Positions 27,560 to 36,586 of a stretch of 64,000 nucleotides of DNA are shown here, piece by piece; position 1 is the stretch's first letter, and every line of letters starts with the position of its first letter. Source of the DNA: Streptomyces sp. NRRL F-6131 (GTDB lineage Bacteria; Actinomycetota; Actinomycetes; Streptomycetales; Streptomycetaceae); the NCBI GenBank assembly GCA_000719695.1, contig JOHN01000004.1:62001-126000 (forward strand). Reading direction: 5' to 3'. A program made the translations under genes and the position numbers. The notes beneath the pieces were generated by a model. That model made no database searches and was not told where the DNA came from. It saw only the letters and a list, made by a program, of their open reading frames with translations.

Positions 27560-28624
27560 ATGGCCGTGCACCGCCGTTCCCCGCTGTCAGGTGCGCACGC
27601 GCTCGCCCGGGCGCTGGTGCTCACCGCGGCGGCCACCACCGCGCTGGGCGTGGCCACCGGCGGCACCGCCCGGGCCGTCCCCGGCGCGCCGGACGCCCCG
27701 GCGAACCGCAAGGACGTCAAGGCACAGGTGGAGCAGCTCTACGACGAGGCCGAGCAGGCCTCCGAGCGCTTCAACGCCGCCCAGGAGGCCCAGCAGCGGC
27801 TCCAGCACGAGACCGGCACGCTGCAGCAGCAGATCGCGCTCTCCCAGGACGAGCTCAACCAGCTGCGCGGCGACCTGGCCACGGTGGCCGGCGCGGAGTA
27901 CCGCGCCGGCGGGATGGCGCAGACTGTCCAGCTGATGCTCTCCACCGACCCGGCGGGCTACCTCTCCCGGGCCCGCACCCTCGACCAGGCCGCCGAGCGG
28001 CAGAACGAGACCCTGCACGAGGTGCTGGGCCGTCAACGGGTGCTCGACCAGCGCCGGGCCGAGGCCGCGGCCAAGCTCGCCGAACTGGAGCAGACCCGCA
28101 GGGCGCTGGCCGACGGCAAGCAGCAGATCCAGCAGCGGCTCGCCAAGGCCCAGAAGCTGCTCAACAGCCTCGGTGCCACCGAACGCGCCCGGCTGGCCGC
28201 CCAGGACGCCCGGGAGGCCGAGCAGCGCGCCACCCGCGGCACGGACCGGCTCGACCTCGGCACCACCCCGCCCGCCTCCGAGCGCGGGGGCGCCGCGCTG
28301 GCCGCCGCGGTGCGGATGATCGGCTCGCCCTACGTCTACGGGTCCACCGGGCCCAAGGCGTTCGACTGCTCCGGTCTGATGTACTACAGCTGGCGGCAGG
28401 CCGGAGTGACCCTGCCGCGCACCTCGCAGGCCCAGGCGTACGCCGGCCGGCGGGTCAGCATCGCCGAGGCACGACCGGGAGACCTGGTGATCTTCTACCG
28501 GGACATGCACCACGTCGGGATGTACGCCGGCGGCGGGGTGATCGTGCACGCCCCCTACCCGGGGGCCCGGGTGCGCTACGAGAGCGTCAACGCGATGCCG
28601 GTCGCGGGGGTGATTCGGCTCTGA
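27560..28624 (+). CDS. NlpC/P60 family peptidoglycan hydrolase (third of three)
   Basis: A 354-residue paralogue with a signal peptide (about residues 1-40, ending ARAVPGAP), a coiled-coil domain and the NlpC/P60 domain: Cys270 in AFDCSGLMYYSW, histidine in MHHVGMYAG. The coiled-coil region repeats the sequence pattern seen in the first two (AEYRAGGMAQTVQLMLSTDPAGYL), so the three arose by tandem duplication. The start is ATG 27560 with GGAG ten bases upstream. Its stop overlaps the probable CTG start of the next gene. Confidence 0.93.
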   Translation: MAVHRRSPLSGAHALARALVLTAAATTALGVATGGTARAVPGAPDAPANRKDVKAQVEQLYDEAEQASERFNAAQEAQQRLQHETGTLQQQIALSQDELNQLRGDLATVAGAEYRAGGMAQTVQLMLSTDPAGYLSRARTLDQAAERQNETLHEVLGRQRVLDQRRAEAAAKLAELEQTRRALADGKQQIQQRLAKAQKLLNSLGATERARLAAQDAREAEQRATRGTDRLDLGTTPPASERGGAALAAAVRMIGSPYVYGSTGPKAFDCSGLMYYSWRQAGVTLPRTSQAQAYAGRRVSIAEARPGDLVIFYRDMHHVGMYAGGGVIVHAPYPGARVRYESVNAMPVAGVIRL

Positions 28625-29814
28625 GCCGCCCGGACCCCGCCGGCGGCCGCGGCCCGTCCCGGCGCACCGCCCTGCTGCTCGCGGCCGGCGGCCTCGCCCA
28701 GCTGTCGCTGCCCGGGGCCGGTCCGGCGCGGCCCGCCGCGGCGGCCTCGGACGACCACGCCGACGTCCTGGCGCTGCTCGACGAGCGGGCCCGGGCGCTG
28801 ACCGCGGGACCCCCGCCGCTGCCGCTGCGCGCGGGCTACCGGAACCTGCTGCTCGGCCCGGTGGACACGGCCGGCCGGTGCACCGCCACCGCCGAACTGA
28901 CCGTCACGGTGACCGGGTACGACGAGCAGCCGGTGGTGCACCCGCGCCGGCTGACGCTGGTCCGTTCCGCGGCGGGCCGGAGGGTGGAGCACGAGGAGGG
29001 CGCCGGCGGGCCGCCGCCGCTCTGGGACCTCGGCGCCGTCCGGGCCGCGTCCGGCGCGCGCTGCCTGGTGCTCGGGGTGCTCGGGGCTCCCGGCGCGGCG
29101 GTCGCGGGCCCGGCGGAGTTCGACGGGGCGGCCGCCGTCGGCGACCGCGCGGTGTCCGCCGTCGAGGCGCTCTGGGGCACCGCCTGGGCGGGCCGGCTGC
29201 TGCTCGAACTGCCCGCCACCGGGGAACAGTTCGCCCGGCTGCTGGCGGAGGACCGGCCCGGCTGGTCGGAGCTGGCGGCGGTCACCGTCGCCGCCCCGGG
29301 CGCGCCCCTGCACGCGCCGGCGGACCGGGTGCTGGTCAACCCGGAGGTGTACGCGCGGCTGAGCGACTTCGGCCGGCAGGTGGTGATCACCCACGAGGCG
29401 GTGCACGTCGCGACCCGGGCCGAGACCCGCGCCTGGACCCCGCTCTGGCTCTCCGAGGGCGTCGCCGACTGGACCGCCTACCGGGACTCGGGCCGGACGG
29501 CCCGGCAGATCGCCCCCGAGCTGGCCCGGGACGTCGCCGCCGGACGGCTGCCCGCCGCGCTGCCCACGGACACCGCCCTCACGGCGGGCGGGGAGGGCCT
29601 GGCGCAGGCCTACGAGCAGGCGTGGCTGGCCTGCGACCTGATCGCCCGCCGGTACGGCCCGCAACGGCTGGTGGCCCTCTACCGGGCGGTCGGCGCGGCG
29701 GCCCCGGGGGCGGACCGGGAGGCCTGGCTGGACGGGCTCCTCCGGGACCGGCTCGGCCCCGGCCTCGCCGAGTTCACCCGCCTCTGGCTCGCCGAGCTCC
29801 GGACCCTGGCGTAG
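28621..29814 (+). CDS. Secreted HExxH protein, probable Tat substrate, CTG start
   Basis: A protein of about 397 residues. The only reasonable start in frame is CTG 28621 (CTGAGC), overlapping the TGA of the third NlpC/P60 gene. It gives MSRPD..PSRRTALLLAAGGLAQ, a signal peptide with an SRRxxL twin-arginine-like motif. The first ATG or GTG in frame (28861) would remove the signal peptide and about 80 coding-pattern residues. The C-terminal half has a gluzincin pattern: HEAVH at 258-262 and a downstream Glu279 in LWLSEGVADW, so zinc peptidase activity is plausible. The substrate is unknown. Coupling to a wall hydrolase suggests a role in the envelope. Confidence 0.72.
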   Translation: MSRPDPAGGRGPSRRTALLLAAGGLAQLSLPGAGPARPAAAASDDHADVLALLDERARALTAGPPPLPLRAGYRNLLLGPVDTAGRCTATAELTVTVTGYDEQPVVHPRRLTLVRSAAGRRVEHEEGAGGPPPLWDLGAVRAASGARCLVLGVLGAPGAAVAGPAEFDGAAAVGDRAVSAVEALWGTAWAGRLLLELPATGEQFARLLAEDRPGWSELAAVTVAAPGAPLHAPADRVLVNPEVYARLSDFGRQVVITHEAVHVATRAETRAWTPLWLSEGVADWTAYRDSGRTARQIAPELARDVAAGRLPAALPTDTALTAGGEGLAQAYEQAWLACDLIARRYGPQRLVALYRAVGAAAPGADREAWLDGLLRDRLGPGLAEFTRLWLAELRTLA

Positions 29815-29843
29815 GTCCTTCGGATCGTGCCGGGCGGGCGGCG

Positions 29844-31271
29844 TCAGCGCCGTTCGCTCGGGGCGGCCGTCGGCCGGTCGATGCCGTCCAGGAGGTCCTG
29901 CTCGTACGCGATGCCCGGCCGGACCGAGAACGCCGCGGCTGGCACCGGCTCGGCGCGGGGGGCCAGCACCACGGTGGCCGGGAGGGTCTCGGCGCGCCGG
30001 GTGGAGCGCCAGAGCCGGACGCAGGAGAGCACGGTGGCGACCAGCAGCAGCAGGTTGCGGGCGGTCAGCACGGCGATCGCGCCGGGCCTGCTGGCCACCA
30101 CGTCGCCGAAGACCAGCGGGAACTCCACCAGGGTCAGCGGGGTCGCGGCCAGGATCAGCAGCGCCACCGGCCGCTGGCTGGTGCCGCGCACGGTCAGGCA
30201 GACCGCCGCCACGCCGACCAGCCAGACCAGGTACTGCGGGCTGATCACCCGGCTGGTCACGGTGAAGATCAGCAGCGCGGCGAGCGCCGCGTCGTACATG
30301 GTGGCCGCGTTGCGCCGCCGGGCGGTGAACCGCCAGAGCAGCAGCCAGCCGAAGCCGAGCACCGTGCCGGCCAGCATCACCTTGCTGACCACCGGCACCC
30401 ACGGCCCGAGCATCTCGACCGAGCCGTAGTTCATCATCACCTTGCCGTCCCAGCTCCCGGCGATCCGGGCGAAGTGGATCGGCAGCGCGCCGACCGACTC
30501 CACCTCGATGCCGCGGTCCTTCTGGAACGTCAGGAACTCGAACGCGCCGTTCATCCCGGCCGCCAGCAGGAAGCCGATCGAGGCGGTCGCGGCGGCCGCG
30601 GCCGTCCAGGAGCGCCGGGTGCGGCGGCCGGACGGGGTGCCGATGAGGCCGAGCAGCGGCCAGATCTTGACGATGCCGCCGAGGCCGAGCAGCAGGCCGC
30701 CGATCGCCGGGCGGCGGATCAGGGCCAGCAGACCGGCCACCGCGATCGCGGTCACGATCACGTCGTAGCGGTTGTAGATCATCGGGCCGAGCAGCGGGAC
30801 GCCGGCCACCCAGACCCAGGCGCCGGTCAGCGCCCGGCCCTTGCGCAGCCCGGTGCGGACCAGCAGGGTCATCGCGAGCGCGTCGGCGATCCCGCAGATC
30901 ACCCAGAAGGAGACCAGGTACGACCAGGGCAGCACACCCGGGAGCAGGATCACCAGGGCGGCGCCGGGCGGGTACTGCCAGGTGACGTCGTCCAGCGGGA
31001 AGGTGCCGGTCTGCAGCACCCCGTACCAGCCGTGGTAGATGAGCCAGACGTCGGCGGTGATGTCCCCGCCGGGCAGCCGCAGCACACCGGTCACCAGGAG
31101 CAGCAGCAGCGTCCGGGTGGCCACCCAGCTCGCGCCGAGCGCCAGGAGGGCGCCGGAACGGCCGGAGGGGTGCGTGGTGCGCTGCACGGGCTCGCGGCGG
31201 ACGGCGAGCGCCGTGCCGGAGCCCTCGGCGCCGCTGGATGTACCGGACTCGGTGGCCGGGGCCAACTCCAC
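29844..31271 (-). CDS. GT87-like polyprenyl-phosphate-mannose-dependent mannosyltransferase
   Basis: A 475-residue integral membrane protein with about ten hydrophobic helices. A GT-C-type acidic loop follows the first one (GDITADVWLIYHGWYGVLQTG), and TWQYPPGAALVILL and YNRYDVIVTAIAV are typical of GT87 alpha-mannosyltransferases. Such enzymes add mannose to PIM or lipomannan-like glycolipids outside the membrane. The divergent neighbour is pimB', and Rv2181 and Rv2188c are likewise near each other in M. tuberculosis (from memory). The start is GTG 31271 behind GGGAG; ATG 31358 would add a 29-residue Arg-rich tail. Confidence 0.8.
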   Translation of the reverse strand: MELAPATESGTSSGAEGSGTALAVRREPVQRTTHPSGRSGALLALGASWVATRTLLLLLVTGVLRLPGGDITADVWLIYHGWYGVLQTGTFPLDDVTWQYPPGAALVILLPGVLPWSYLVSFWVICGIADALAMTLLVRTGLRKGRALTGAWVWVAGVPLLGPMIYNRYDVIVTAIAVAGLLALIRRPAIGGLLLGLGGIVKIWPLLGLIGTPSGRRTRRSWTAAAAATASIGFLLAAGMNGAFEFLTFQKDRGIEVESVGALPIHFARIAGSWDGKVMMNYGSVEMLGPWVPVVSKVMLAGTVLGFGWLLLWRFTARRRNAATMYDAALAALLIFTVTSRVISPQYLVWLVGVAAVCLTVRGTSQRPVALLILAATPLTLVEFPLVFGDVVASRPGAIAVLTARNLLLLVATVLSCVRLWRSTRRAETLPATVVLAPRAEPVPAAAFSVRPGIAYEQDLLDGIDRPTAAPSERR

Positions 31272-31526
31272 TGCGCTCCCTCGTTCGTCTCGGACGTCCC
31301 GTCGGCGGCGCCGCGCGACGGACGCCCGGGCGGTCCGGGCGCGTCGGGGCCGGGCCACCAGCGCGGGGCCGGGCCGGCCGCGCCGACCACCCAGGTACTA
31401 GGACCGACCCGCGGATGGAACGGTTGCCCTGTGCGGATCCGTTCCCGGCGGGTCGTCGTGTTGACCTATCGTACGGATCACCCAGCGGTACACCGAGCAC
31501 CCCCCGACCGAGCGAGCCGTGGCCTG

Positions 31527-32663
31527 ATGCACAAGACCTTGATCGTCACCAACGACTTCCCGCCGAGGCCCGGCGGCATCCAGGCCTTCGTGCACAACAT
31601 GGCCGTCCGTCAGCCCGCAGGAAGCATCGTGGTGTACGCCTCCACCTGGCGGGACGGCACCGAGGTGGCGGCCTTCGACGCCGAGCAGCCGTTCCCGGTG
31701 ATCCGCGACCGGACGAAGGTGATGGTTCCCACACCGCGGGTCACCCGGCGGGCCGCCGAGATCCTCCGGGCCGAGGGCTGCGACTCGGTCTGGTTCGGCG
31801 CCGCCGCGCCGCTCGGGCTGATGGCCCCCGCCCTGCGCCGGGCCGGGGCCGGCCGGCTGCTCGGCATGACCCACGGGCACGAGGCCGCCTGGGCCCAGCT
31901 GCCGGTGGCCCGGCAACTGCTGCGCCGGATCGGCGAGGGCACCGACGTGCTCACCTACCTCGGGGAGTACACCCGCTCCCGGATCGCCGCCGCGGTCGGC
32001 CCCGGGCCGGCCGGGCGGATGGCGCAGCTGCCGCCCGGCGTGGACGAGCGGACCTTCCACCCCGACTCCGGCGGCGCCGCGGTGCGCGAACGGCTCGGGC
32101 TGGCCGACCGGCCGGTGGTGGTCTGCGTCTCCCGGCTGGTGCCGCGCAAGGGCCAGGACACCCTGATCGAGGCGATGCCGCAGATCCTCGCCGACGTGCC
32201 CGACGCGGTGCTGCTGATCGTCGGCGGCGGCCCGTACCGGGCGGACCTGGAGAAGCTGGTGGACGCCCGGGGCGTGCGCTCCGCCGTCCGCTTCACCGGC
32301 TCGGTGCCGTGGGAGGAGCTGCCGGCGCACTACGGCGCCGGCGACGTCTTCGCGATGCCCTGCCGCACCCGGCGCGGCGGGCTGGACGTCGAGGGGCTCG
32401 GCATCGTCTACCTGGAGGCCTCGGCGACCGGACTGCCGGTGGTGGCCGGGGACTCCGGCGGCGCGCCGGACGCGGTGCTGGAGGGCGAGACCGGCTACGT
32501 GGTGCCGGGCGGCACGCCCGCGGCGGCCGCCGAGCGGATCGTCCGGCTGCTGAAGGACGAGGAGCTGCGCCGGCGGATGGGCGAGGCCGGGCGGCGCTGG
32601 GTGGACCGCTCCTGGCGCTGGGACCTGCTGGCCGGGCGGCTGACCTCGCTGCTGGCGGGCTGA
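31527..32663 (+). CDS. pimB: GDP-mannose:PIM1 alpha-(1-6)-mannosyltransferase PimB'
   Basis: A 378-residue GT4 glycosyltransferase (GT-B fold). The N-terminus LIVTNDFPPRPGGIQAFVHNMA, the central THGHEAAWAQLPVARQLLRRIGEGTDVLTYL and the C-terminal VCVSRLVPRKGQDTLIEA, FAMPCRTRRGGLDVEGLGIVYLEAS resemble mycobacterial PimB' (Rv2188c) closely. It transfers the second mannose to phosphatidylinositol monomannoside on the inner membrane face. The ATG at 31527 has only a weak ribosome site. The head-to-head membrane mannosyltransferase would act later in the same pathway. Confidence 0.92.
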   Translation: MHKTLIVTNDFPPRPGGIQAFVHNMAVRQPAGSIVVYASTWRDGTEVAAFDAEQPFPVIRDRTKVMVPTPRVTRRAAEILRAEGCDSVWFGAAAPLGLMAPALRRAGAGRLLGMTHGHEAAWAQLPVARQLLRRIGEGTDVLTYLGEYTRSRIAAAVGPGPAGRMAQLPPGVDERTFHPDSGGAAVRERLGLADRPVVVCVSRLVPRKGQDTLIEAMPQILADVPDAVLLIVGGGPYRADLEKLVDARGVRSAVRFTGSVPWEELPAHYGAGDVFAMPCRTRRGGLDVEGLGIVYLEASATGLPVVAGDSGGAPDAVLEGETGYVVPGGTPAAAAERIVRLLKDEELRRRMGEAGRRWVDRSWRWDLLAGRLTSLLAG

Positions 32664-32670
32664 GGCGCGC

Positions 32671-32714
32671 GCCGGTGCGGCCCGCCCCGGGGTTCGGGGG
32701 CGGGCCGCACCGGC
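32671..32714. terminator. Bidirectional terminator between pimB and the acyl-CoA ligase gene
   Basis: GCCGGTGCGGCCCGCCCC and GGGGCGGGCCGCACCGGC form a perfect 18-bp stem with an 8-nt loop, between convergent genes. Beyond it, 32725-32795 holds loose repeats of the type GTGGTCCTGCG. Confidence 0.9.
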
Positions 32715-32793
32715 GGCGGCGCACGAGTGGTCCTGCGCGCGGGTGGTCCTGCGTGCCGCGGTCCTCCGTGCCGCTGTCCTGCTCGCGGTCGTC

Positions 32794-34587
32794 CTACTTG
32801 CGGTAGATCGCCTCGACGTCGGCCGCGAAGTCCTTCAGCACGACGTTGCGCTTGAGCTTGAGCGAGGGCGTCAGGTGGCCGCTCTCCTCGGAGAAGACGG
32901 TGTCGAGCAGCCGGAACTTCTTCACGGCCTCGGCCTGCGAGACGGCCGCGTTGCCGTCGTCCACCGCCGACTGGAGGGCGGCCAGCAGGTCCGGGTCCTC
33001 GCGCAGGTCGGCCACCGTGGCGTCGGCGGGCTTGCGGTGGAGTTCCTTCCACTTCGGGAAGAAGTCCTCGTCGACGGTGAGCAGGCAGGCCACGAAGGGC
33101 TTGCGGTCGCCGACCACCATGACCTCGCCGACCAGGGCGTGCGCCCGGATCCGGTCCTCGATCACCGCCGGGGCGACGTTCTTGCCGCCCGCGGTGACGA
33201 TGATCTCCTTCTTGCGGCCGGTGATCGTCAGGTAGCCCTCGTCGTCCAGCGAACCGAGGTCGCCGGTGGCGATCCAGCCGTCCTTCAGGGTGTCGGCGGT
33301 GGCCTGCGGGTTGTTCCAGTAGCCGGTGAAGACGTGCGGGCCCTTGAAGAACACCTCGCCGTCCTCGGCGATCCGGACGGCGGCGCCGGGGACCGGCTGG
33401 CCGACCGAGCCGATCTTCGGCTTGTCCCACGGGTTGAAGGCGGTGGCCGCGCAGGTCTCGGTCAGGCCGTAGCCCTCCAGCACGGTGAAGCCGATGCCCC
33501 GGTAGAAGTGCCCGAGCCGCTCGCCGAGCGGCGCGCCGCCGGAGATCGCGTGGGTGGCCCGGCCACCGAGCGCCGCCCGCAGCTTGCTGTAGACGAGCTT
33601 GTCGAAGACGGCGTGCTTGAGCTTGAGCAGCAGCCCCGCGCCGCCCGCGTCCAGCGCCCGGCTGTAGGCGATCGCGGTGTCGGCGGCCTTGTCGAAGATC
33701 TTGCCCTTGCCGTCGGCCTGCGCCTTGGCCCGGGCGGTGTTGTAGACCTTCTCGAAGACCCGCGGCACACCCAGGATCAGCGTCGGCCGGAAGGCGGCCA
33801 GCTCGGCGGTGACGTCCCGGATGTCGGAGACGTGGCCGAGCTTGATCGGGGCCATCACCGGGGCGATCTCGGCGATCCGGGCGAGCACGTGGGCCAGCGG
33901 CAGGAAGAGCAGGACGGAGCTCTCGCCGGTGCGGAACAGCGGGGCCAGGCGCTCCACCACGTTGCCGCACTCGGCCAGGAAGTTGCCGTGGGTCAGCTGA
34001 CAGCCCTTCGGGCGGCCGGTGGTGCCCGAGGTGTACACGATCGTGGCGATCGAGTCGGCGGTGGCGGTCGAGCGGCGCTCGGTGACCGTGGCGTCGGTGA
34101 CCCCGCGGCCCGACTCGACCAGCGCTGCGAGCGCCGGGCCCTCGATCTGCCAGGTGTGCTTCAGCTCCGGCAGGCGCTCCCGGACCTCCGCGACCACCGC
34201 GCTGTGGGTCTCGGTCTCGGTGAACACCGCGACCGCCCCGGAGTCGCCGAGGATCCACTCGACCTGTTCGGCGGAGGAGGTCTCGTACACCGGCACGGTG
34301 ATCGCGCCGGCCGTCCAGATCGCGAAGTCCAGCAGCGTCCACTCGTACCGGGTGCGGGACATGATGCCCACCCGGTCGCCCGGCTCGATGCCCGCGTCGA
34401 TCAGGCCCTTCGCCGCGGCCTGCACCTCGACCAGGAACTGCGCGGCGGTCAACTCCTGCCACTGGCCGTCCACCTTGCGGCTGAGCACCGCGACCTCGGG
34501 GTGCCGCTCGGCGTTCTGGTGCACGAGGTCGGAGAGGTTACCGCCGCTCGGTACCTGGTAGAGGGCCGGAAGGCTGAAGTCGAGCAA
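32794..34587 (-). CDS. Long-chain fatty acid-CoA ligase, FadD15-like
   Basis: A 597-residue ANL-superfamily enzyme that adenylates a long-chain fatty acid and loads it on CoA. Motifs: the P-loop IVYTSGTTGRPKG, the substrate region EGYGLTETCA, the hinge TGDLGSLDDEGYLTITGRKKE and the C-terminal catalytic lysine segment HLTPSLKLKRNVVLKDF. The start is TTG 34587, five bases after GAGGAG. A similar ligase (Rv2187) lies next to pimB' in M. tuberculosis (from memory). It may supply acyl-CoA for phospholipid or PIM acylation. Confidence 0.93.
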   Translation of the reverse strand: MLDFSLPALYQVPSGGNLSDLVHQNAERHPEVAVLSRKVDGQWQELTAAQFLVEVQAAAKGLIDAGIEPGDRVGIMSRTRYEWTLLDFAIWTAGAITVPVYETSSAEQVEWILGDSGAVAVFTETETHSAVVAEVRERLPELKHTWQIEGPALAALVESGRGVTDATVTERRSTATADSIATIVYTSGTTGRPKGCQLTHGNFLAECGNVVERLAPLFRTGESSVLLFLPLAHVLARIAEIAPVMAPIKLGHVSDIRDVTAELAAFRPTLILGVPRVFEKVYNTARAKAQADGKGKIFDKAADTAIAYSRALDAGGAGLLLKLKHAVFDKLVYSKLRAALGGRATHAISGGAPLGERLGHFYRGIGFTVLEGYGLTETCAATAFNPWDKPKIGSVGQPVPGAAVRIAEDGEVFFKGPHVFTGYWNNPQATADTLKDGWIATGDLGSLDDEGYLTITGRKKEIIVTAGGKNVAPAVIEDRIRAHALVGEVMVVGDRKPFVACLLTVDEDFFPKWKELHRKPADATVADLREDPDLLAALQSAVDDGNAAVSQAEAVKKFRLLDTVFSEESGHLTPSLKLKRNVVLKDFAADVEAIYRK

Positions 34588-34922
34588 GACTGCTCCTCGT
34601 TCGCGACGCTGCGGGACGGCAGGACGTTACTGCCCGGTAGGCAGCTTCGACCAGGGGGGTCGGCTCCGGTGTTCGAAGTGTCACACCTTGACCCGTCCGA
34701 CCTGGTCGGGACCGGGTCGTTCGAATGGCACCCTACGGCAGCCCGGAGGTGACCGGCCGGTAGCGCCCGGTCACCGGCGGTACGCCCCCGTGCCGGGCGC
34801 ACCCGGGCGCCCCGGGGGCGTACCGAGGGACCGGCCCGATCGCGGGGCGCGATAGCCTGCTCCGGGCGCACCCGGCCGAGCAGGCCGGACCGGCAGCACG
34901 GGACGACGCGGAGGGCCATTCC

Positions 34923-35378
34923 ATGGCGGAGCACACCAGGTCGAGCATCACCATCGACGCGACCCCGGCGACGGTCATGGCCGTGATCGCCGACTTCGCC
35001 GCCTACCCGGCCTGGACCGGCGAGGTCAAGGAGATCGAGGTCCTGGAGACGGCCGACAACGGCCGCGCCTCCCAGGTCCGGCTGGTGCTGGACGCCGGCG
35101 CCATCCGCGACGAGCACGTCCTCGCCTACACCTGGGACGGCGACCGCGAGTGCGGCTGGACCCTGGTCCGCAGCCAGATGCTCCGCTCGCTCGACGGCTC
35201 CTACACGCTGGCCCCGCTCGGCGCCGACCGCACCGAGGTCACCTACCAGCTCGCCGTCGACGTCAAGATCCCGATGCTCGGCATGATCAAGCGCAAGGCC
35301 GAGAAGGTCATCATCGACCGGGCCCTGGCCGGTCTGAAGAAGCGGGTCGAGGACACCGCCACCGGCAAGGCGCTCTGA
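34923..35378 (+). CDS. SRPBCC family (START-like) lipid-binding protein
   Basis: A 151-residue single-domain protein with a polyketide cyclase/START fold: SITIDATPATVMAVIADFAAYPAWTGEVKEIEVLE at the N-terminus and a C-terminal helix (MIKRKAEKVIIDRALAGLKKRVE). These proteins bind hydrophobic ligands in a central cavity. Catalysis cannot be assumed. It starts an apparent operon with the ArsA-like gene 35 bp downstream, the same pair as Rv2185c-Rv2184c in M. tuberculosis (from memory). Confidence 0.88.
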   Translation: MAEHTRSSITIDATPATVMAVIADFAAYPAWTGEVKEIEVLETADNGRASQVRLVLDAGAIRDEHVLAYTWDGDRECGWTLVRSQMLRSLDGSYTLAPLGADRTEVTYQLAVDVKIPMLGMIKRKAEKVIIDRALAGLKKRVEDTATGKAL

Positions 35379-35413
35379 GACCGGGCGGCACGGACGAACG
35401 GGGGCGGTACGAC

Positions 35414-36586
35414 ATGACGGCGACGCGCACCATCCTGGTCAGCGGCGACCCGGCGGCGCCCACGGTGGCCGCCGCCACCGCCCTGCACGCGGCCCGGCAG
35501 GGCCGGCGCACCCTGCTCCTGGCGGCCGACGACCCGCACCGCACCCTGGACGCCGTCCTCGGCGTCCGCCTGGAGGCCGAACCGGCCGGGTACGCGCCCG
35601 GCCTGACCGTCGCCCGGACCGACGAGCAGGCCGCCTTCCGGCACGCCCTCGACGAGATCGGCGGCCGGCTCAAGCCCGCCCTCGACCTGCTCGGCGCCGA
35701 CCCGCTCGACCCCGAGGAGCTCACCGCCCTCCCCGGCACCGCCCGGCTCGCTCTGCTCCGCGCGCTGCCCGCCGTCGACGCGGACGTCCTGGTGGTGCTC
35801 GCCCCGCCGCCCGCCGACCTGATCGCCACCCTCGCCCTGCCCGAGCAGCTGGAGCGCTACCTGGCCCGGCTCGTCCCCGAGCAGCGCCAGGCCGCCCGGG
35901 CCCTGCGGCCCCTGCTGGCCGGACTCGCCGGCGTCCCGATGCCCGCCGACTGGCTGTACGAGACGCGCACCAAGGCGGCCGGCGCGCTCGCCGCGGCGCG
36001 CGCCGCGATCACCGCCCCCGGCACCAGCGTCCGGCTGGTCACCGCCGCCGACGCCCACCCCTTCGAGGAACTGCGGCGGATCCGGGCCGGACTCGCCCTG
36101 CACGGCCACCGCCCCGACGCCGTCGTGGTGCACGGCGTCCTGCCGGACGCCGCCACCGACTCGCCCGATCCGTGGCTGGCCGCCCTCGCCGAGCGCCGTC
36201 GCGACGAGCTGGCCGCGCTGGGCGCCGCCTGCGACGGCATCCCGCTGCTCACCACCGGGCCCGCCGAGGTCACCCTGGAGGCCGTCGCCGACCGCCTCTA
36301 CGGCCCCGGCCCCGGTCCCGGGGCGAAGCCGTCCGGGCCGTGGACCGTCGAGGACCGGCTGGCCGAGGACGGCCTGCTGGTCTGGCACCTGGCGCTGCCC
36401 GGCGCCGAGCGCGAGGACCTGGACCTCGTCCGGCGCGGCGACGAACTGGTGGTCGGCCTCGGGGCCCACCGCCGGGTGCTGGCGCTGCCGTCGGCGCTGC
36501 GGCGGTGCACCGTCGCGGGTGCGGGGCTCCAGGACGGGGTCCTGGCGATCCGCTTCGCCCCCGACCCGGCCCTCTGGCCGCGGTAA
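35414..36586 (+). CDS. ArsA/GET3-like protein with degenerate P-loop
   Basis: A 390-residue protein aligned to the ArsA/GET3 fold by TILVSGDPAAPTVAAATALHAARQGRRTLLLAADDPHRTLDAVLG, where canonical proteins have GKGGVGKTT followed by switch I DTDPA. The Walker A lysines are replaced (GDPAAPTVAA), so ATP hydrolysis is unlikely. The C-terminal 70 residues (LVWHLALPGAEREDLDLVRRGDELVVGLGAHRRVLALP) are an HSP20-like beta domain seen at the end of bacterial ArsA homologues. The protein may be a scaffold or chaperone-like partner of the SRPBCC protein upstream. It begins at ATG 35414 with a G-rich site. Confidence 0.8.
   Translation: MTATRTILVSGDPAAPTVAAATALHAARQGRRTLLLAADDPHRTLDAVLGVRLEAEPAGYAPGLTVARTDEQAAFRHALDEIGGRLKPALDLLGADPLDPEELTALPGTARLALLRALPAVDADVLVVLAPPPADLIATLALPEQLERYLARLVPEQRQAARALRPLLAGLAGVPMPADWLYETRTKAAGALAAARAAITAPGTSVRLVTAADAHPFEELRRIRAGLALHGHRPDAVVVHGVLPDAATDSPDPWLAALAERRRDELAALGAACDGIPLLTTGPAEVTLEAVADRLYGPGPGPGAKPSGPWTVEDRLAEDGLLVWHLALPGAEREDLDLVRRGDELVVGLGAHRRVLALPSALRRCTVAGAGLQDGVLAIRFAPDPALWPR

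Noticed and set aside
28576..31500. Minus-strand ORF of 974 codons covering the metallopeptidase and mannosyltransferase genes
   Set aside because: It is an artefact of GC-rich sequence. Repetitive Arg/Gly/Pro composition and no motif. Both genes are explained by other frames.
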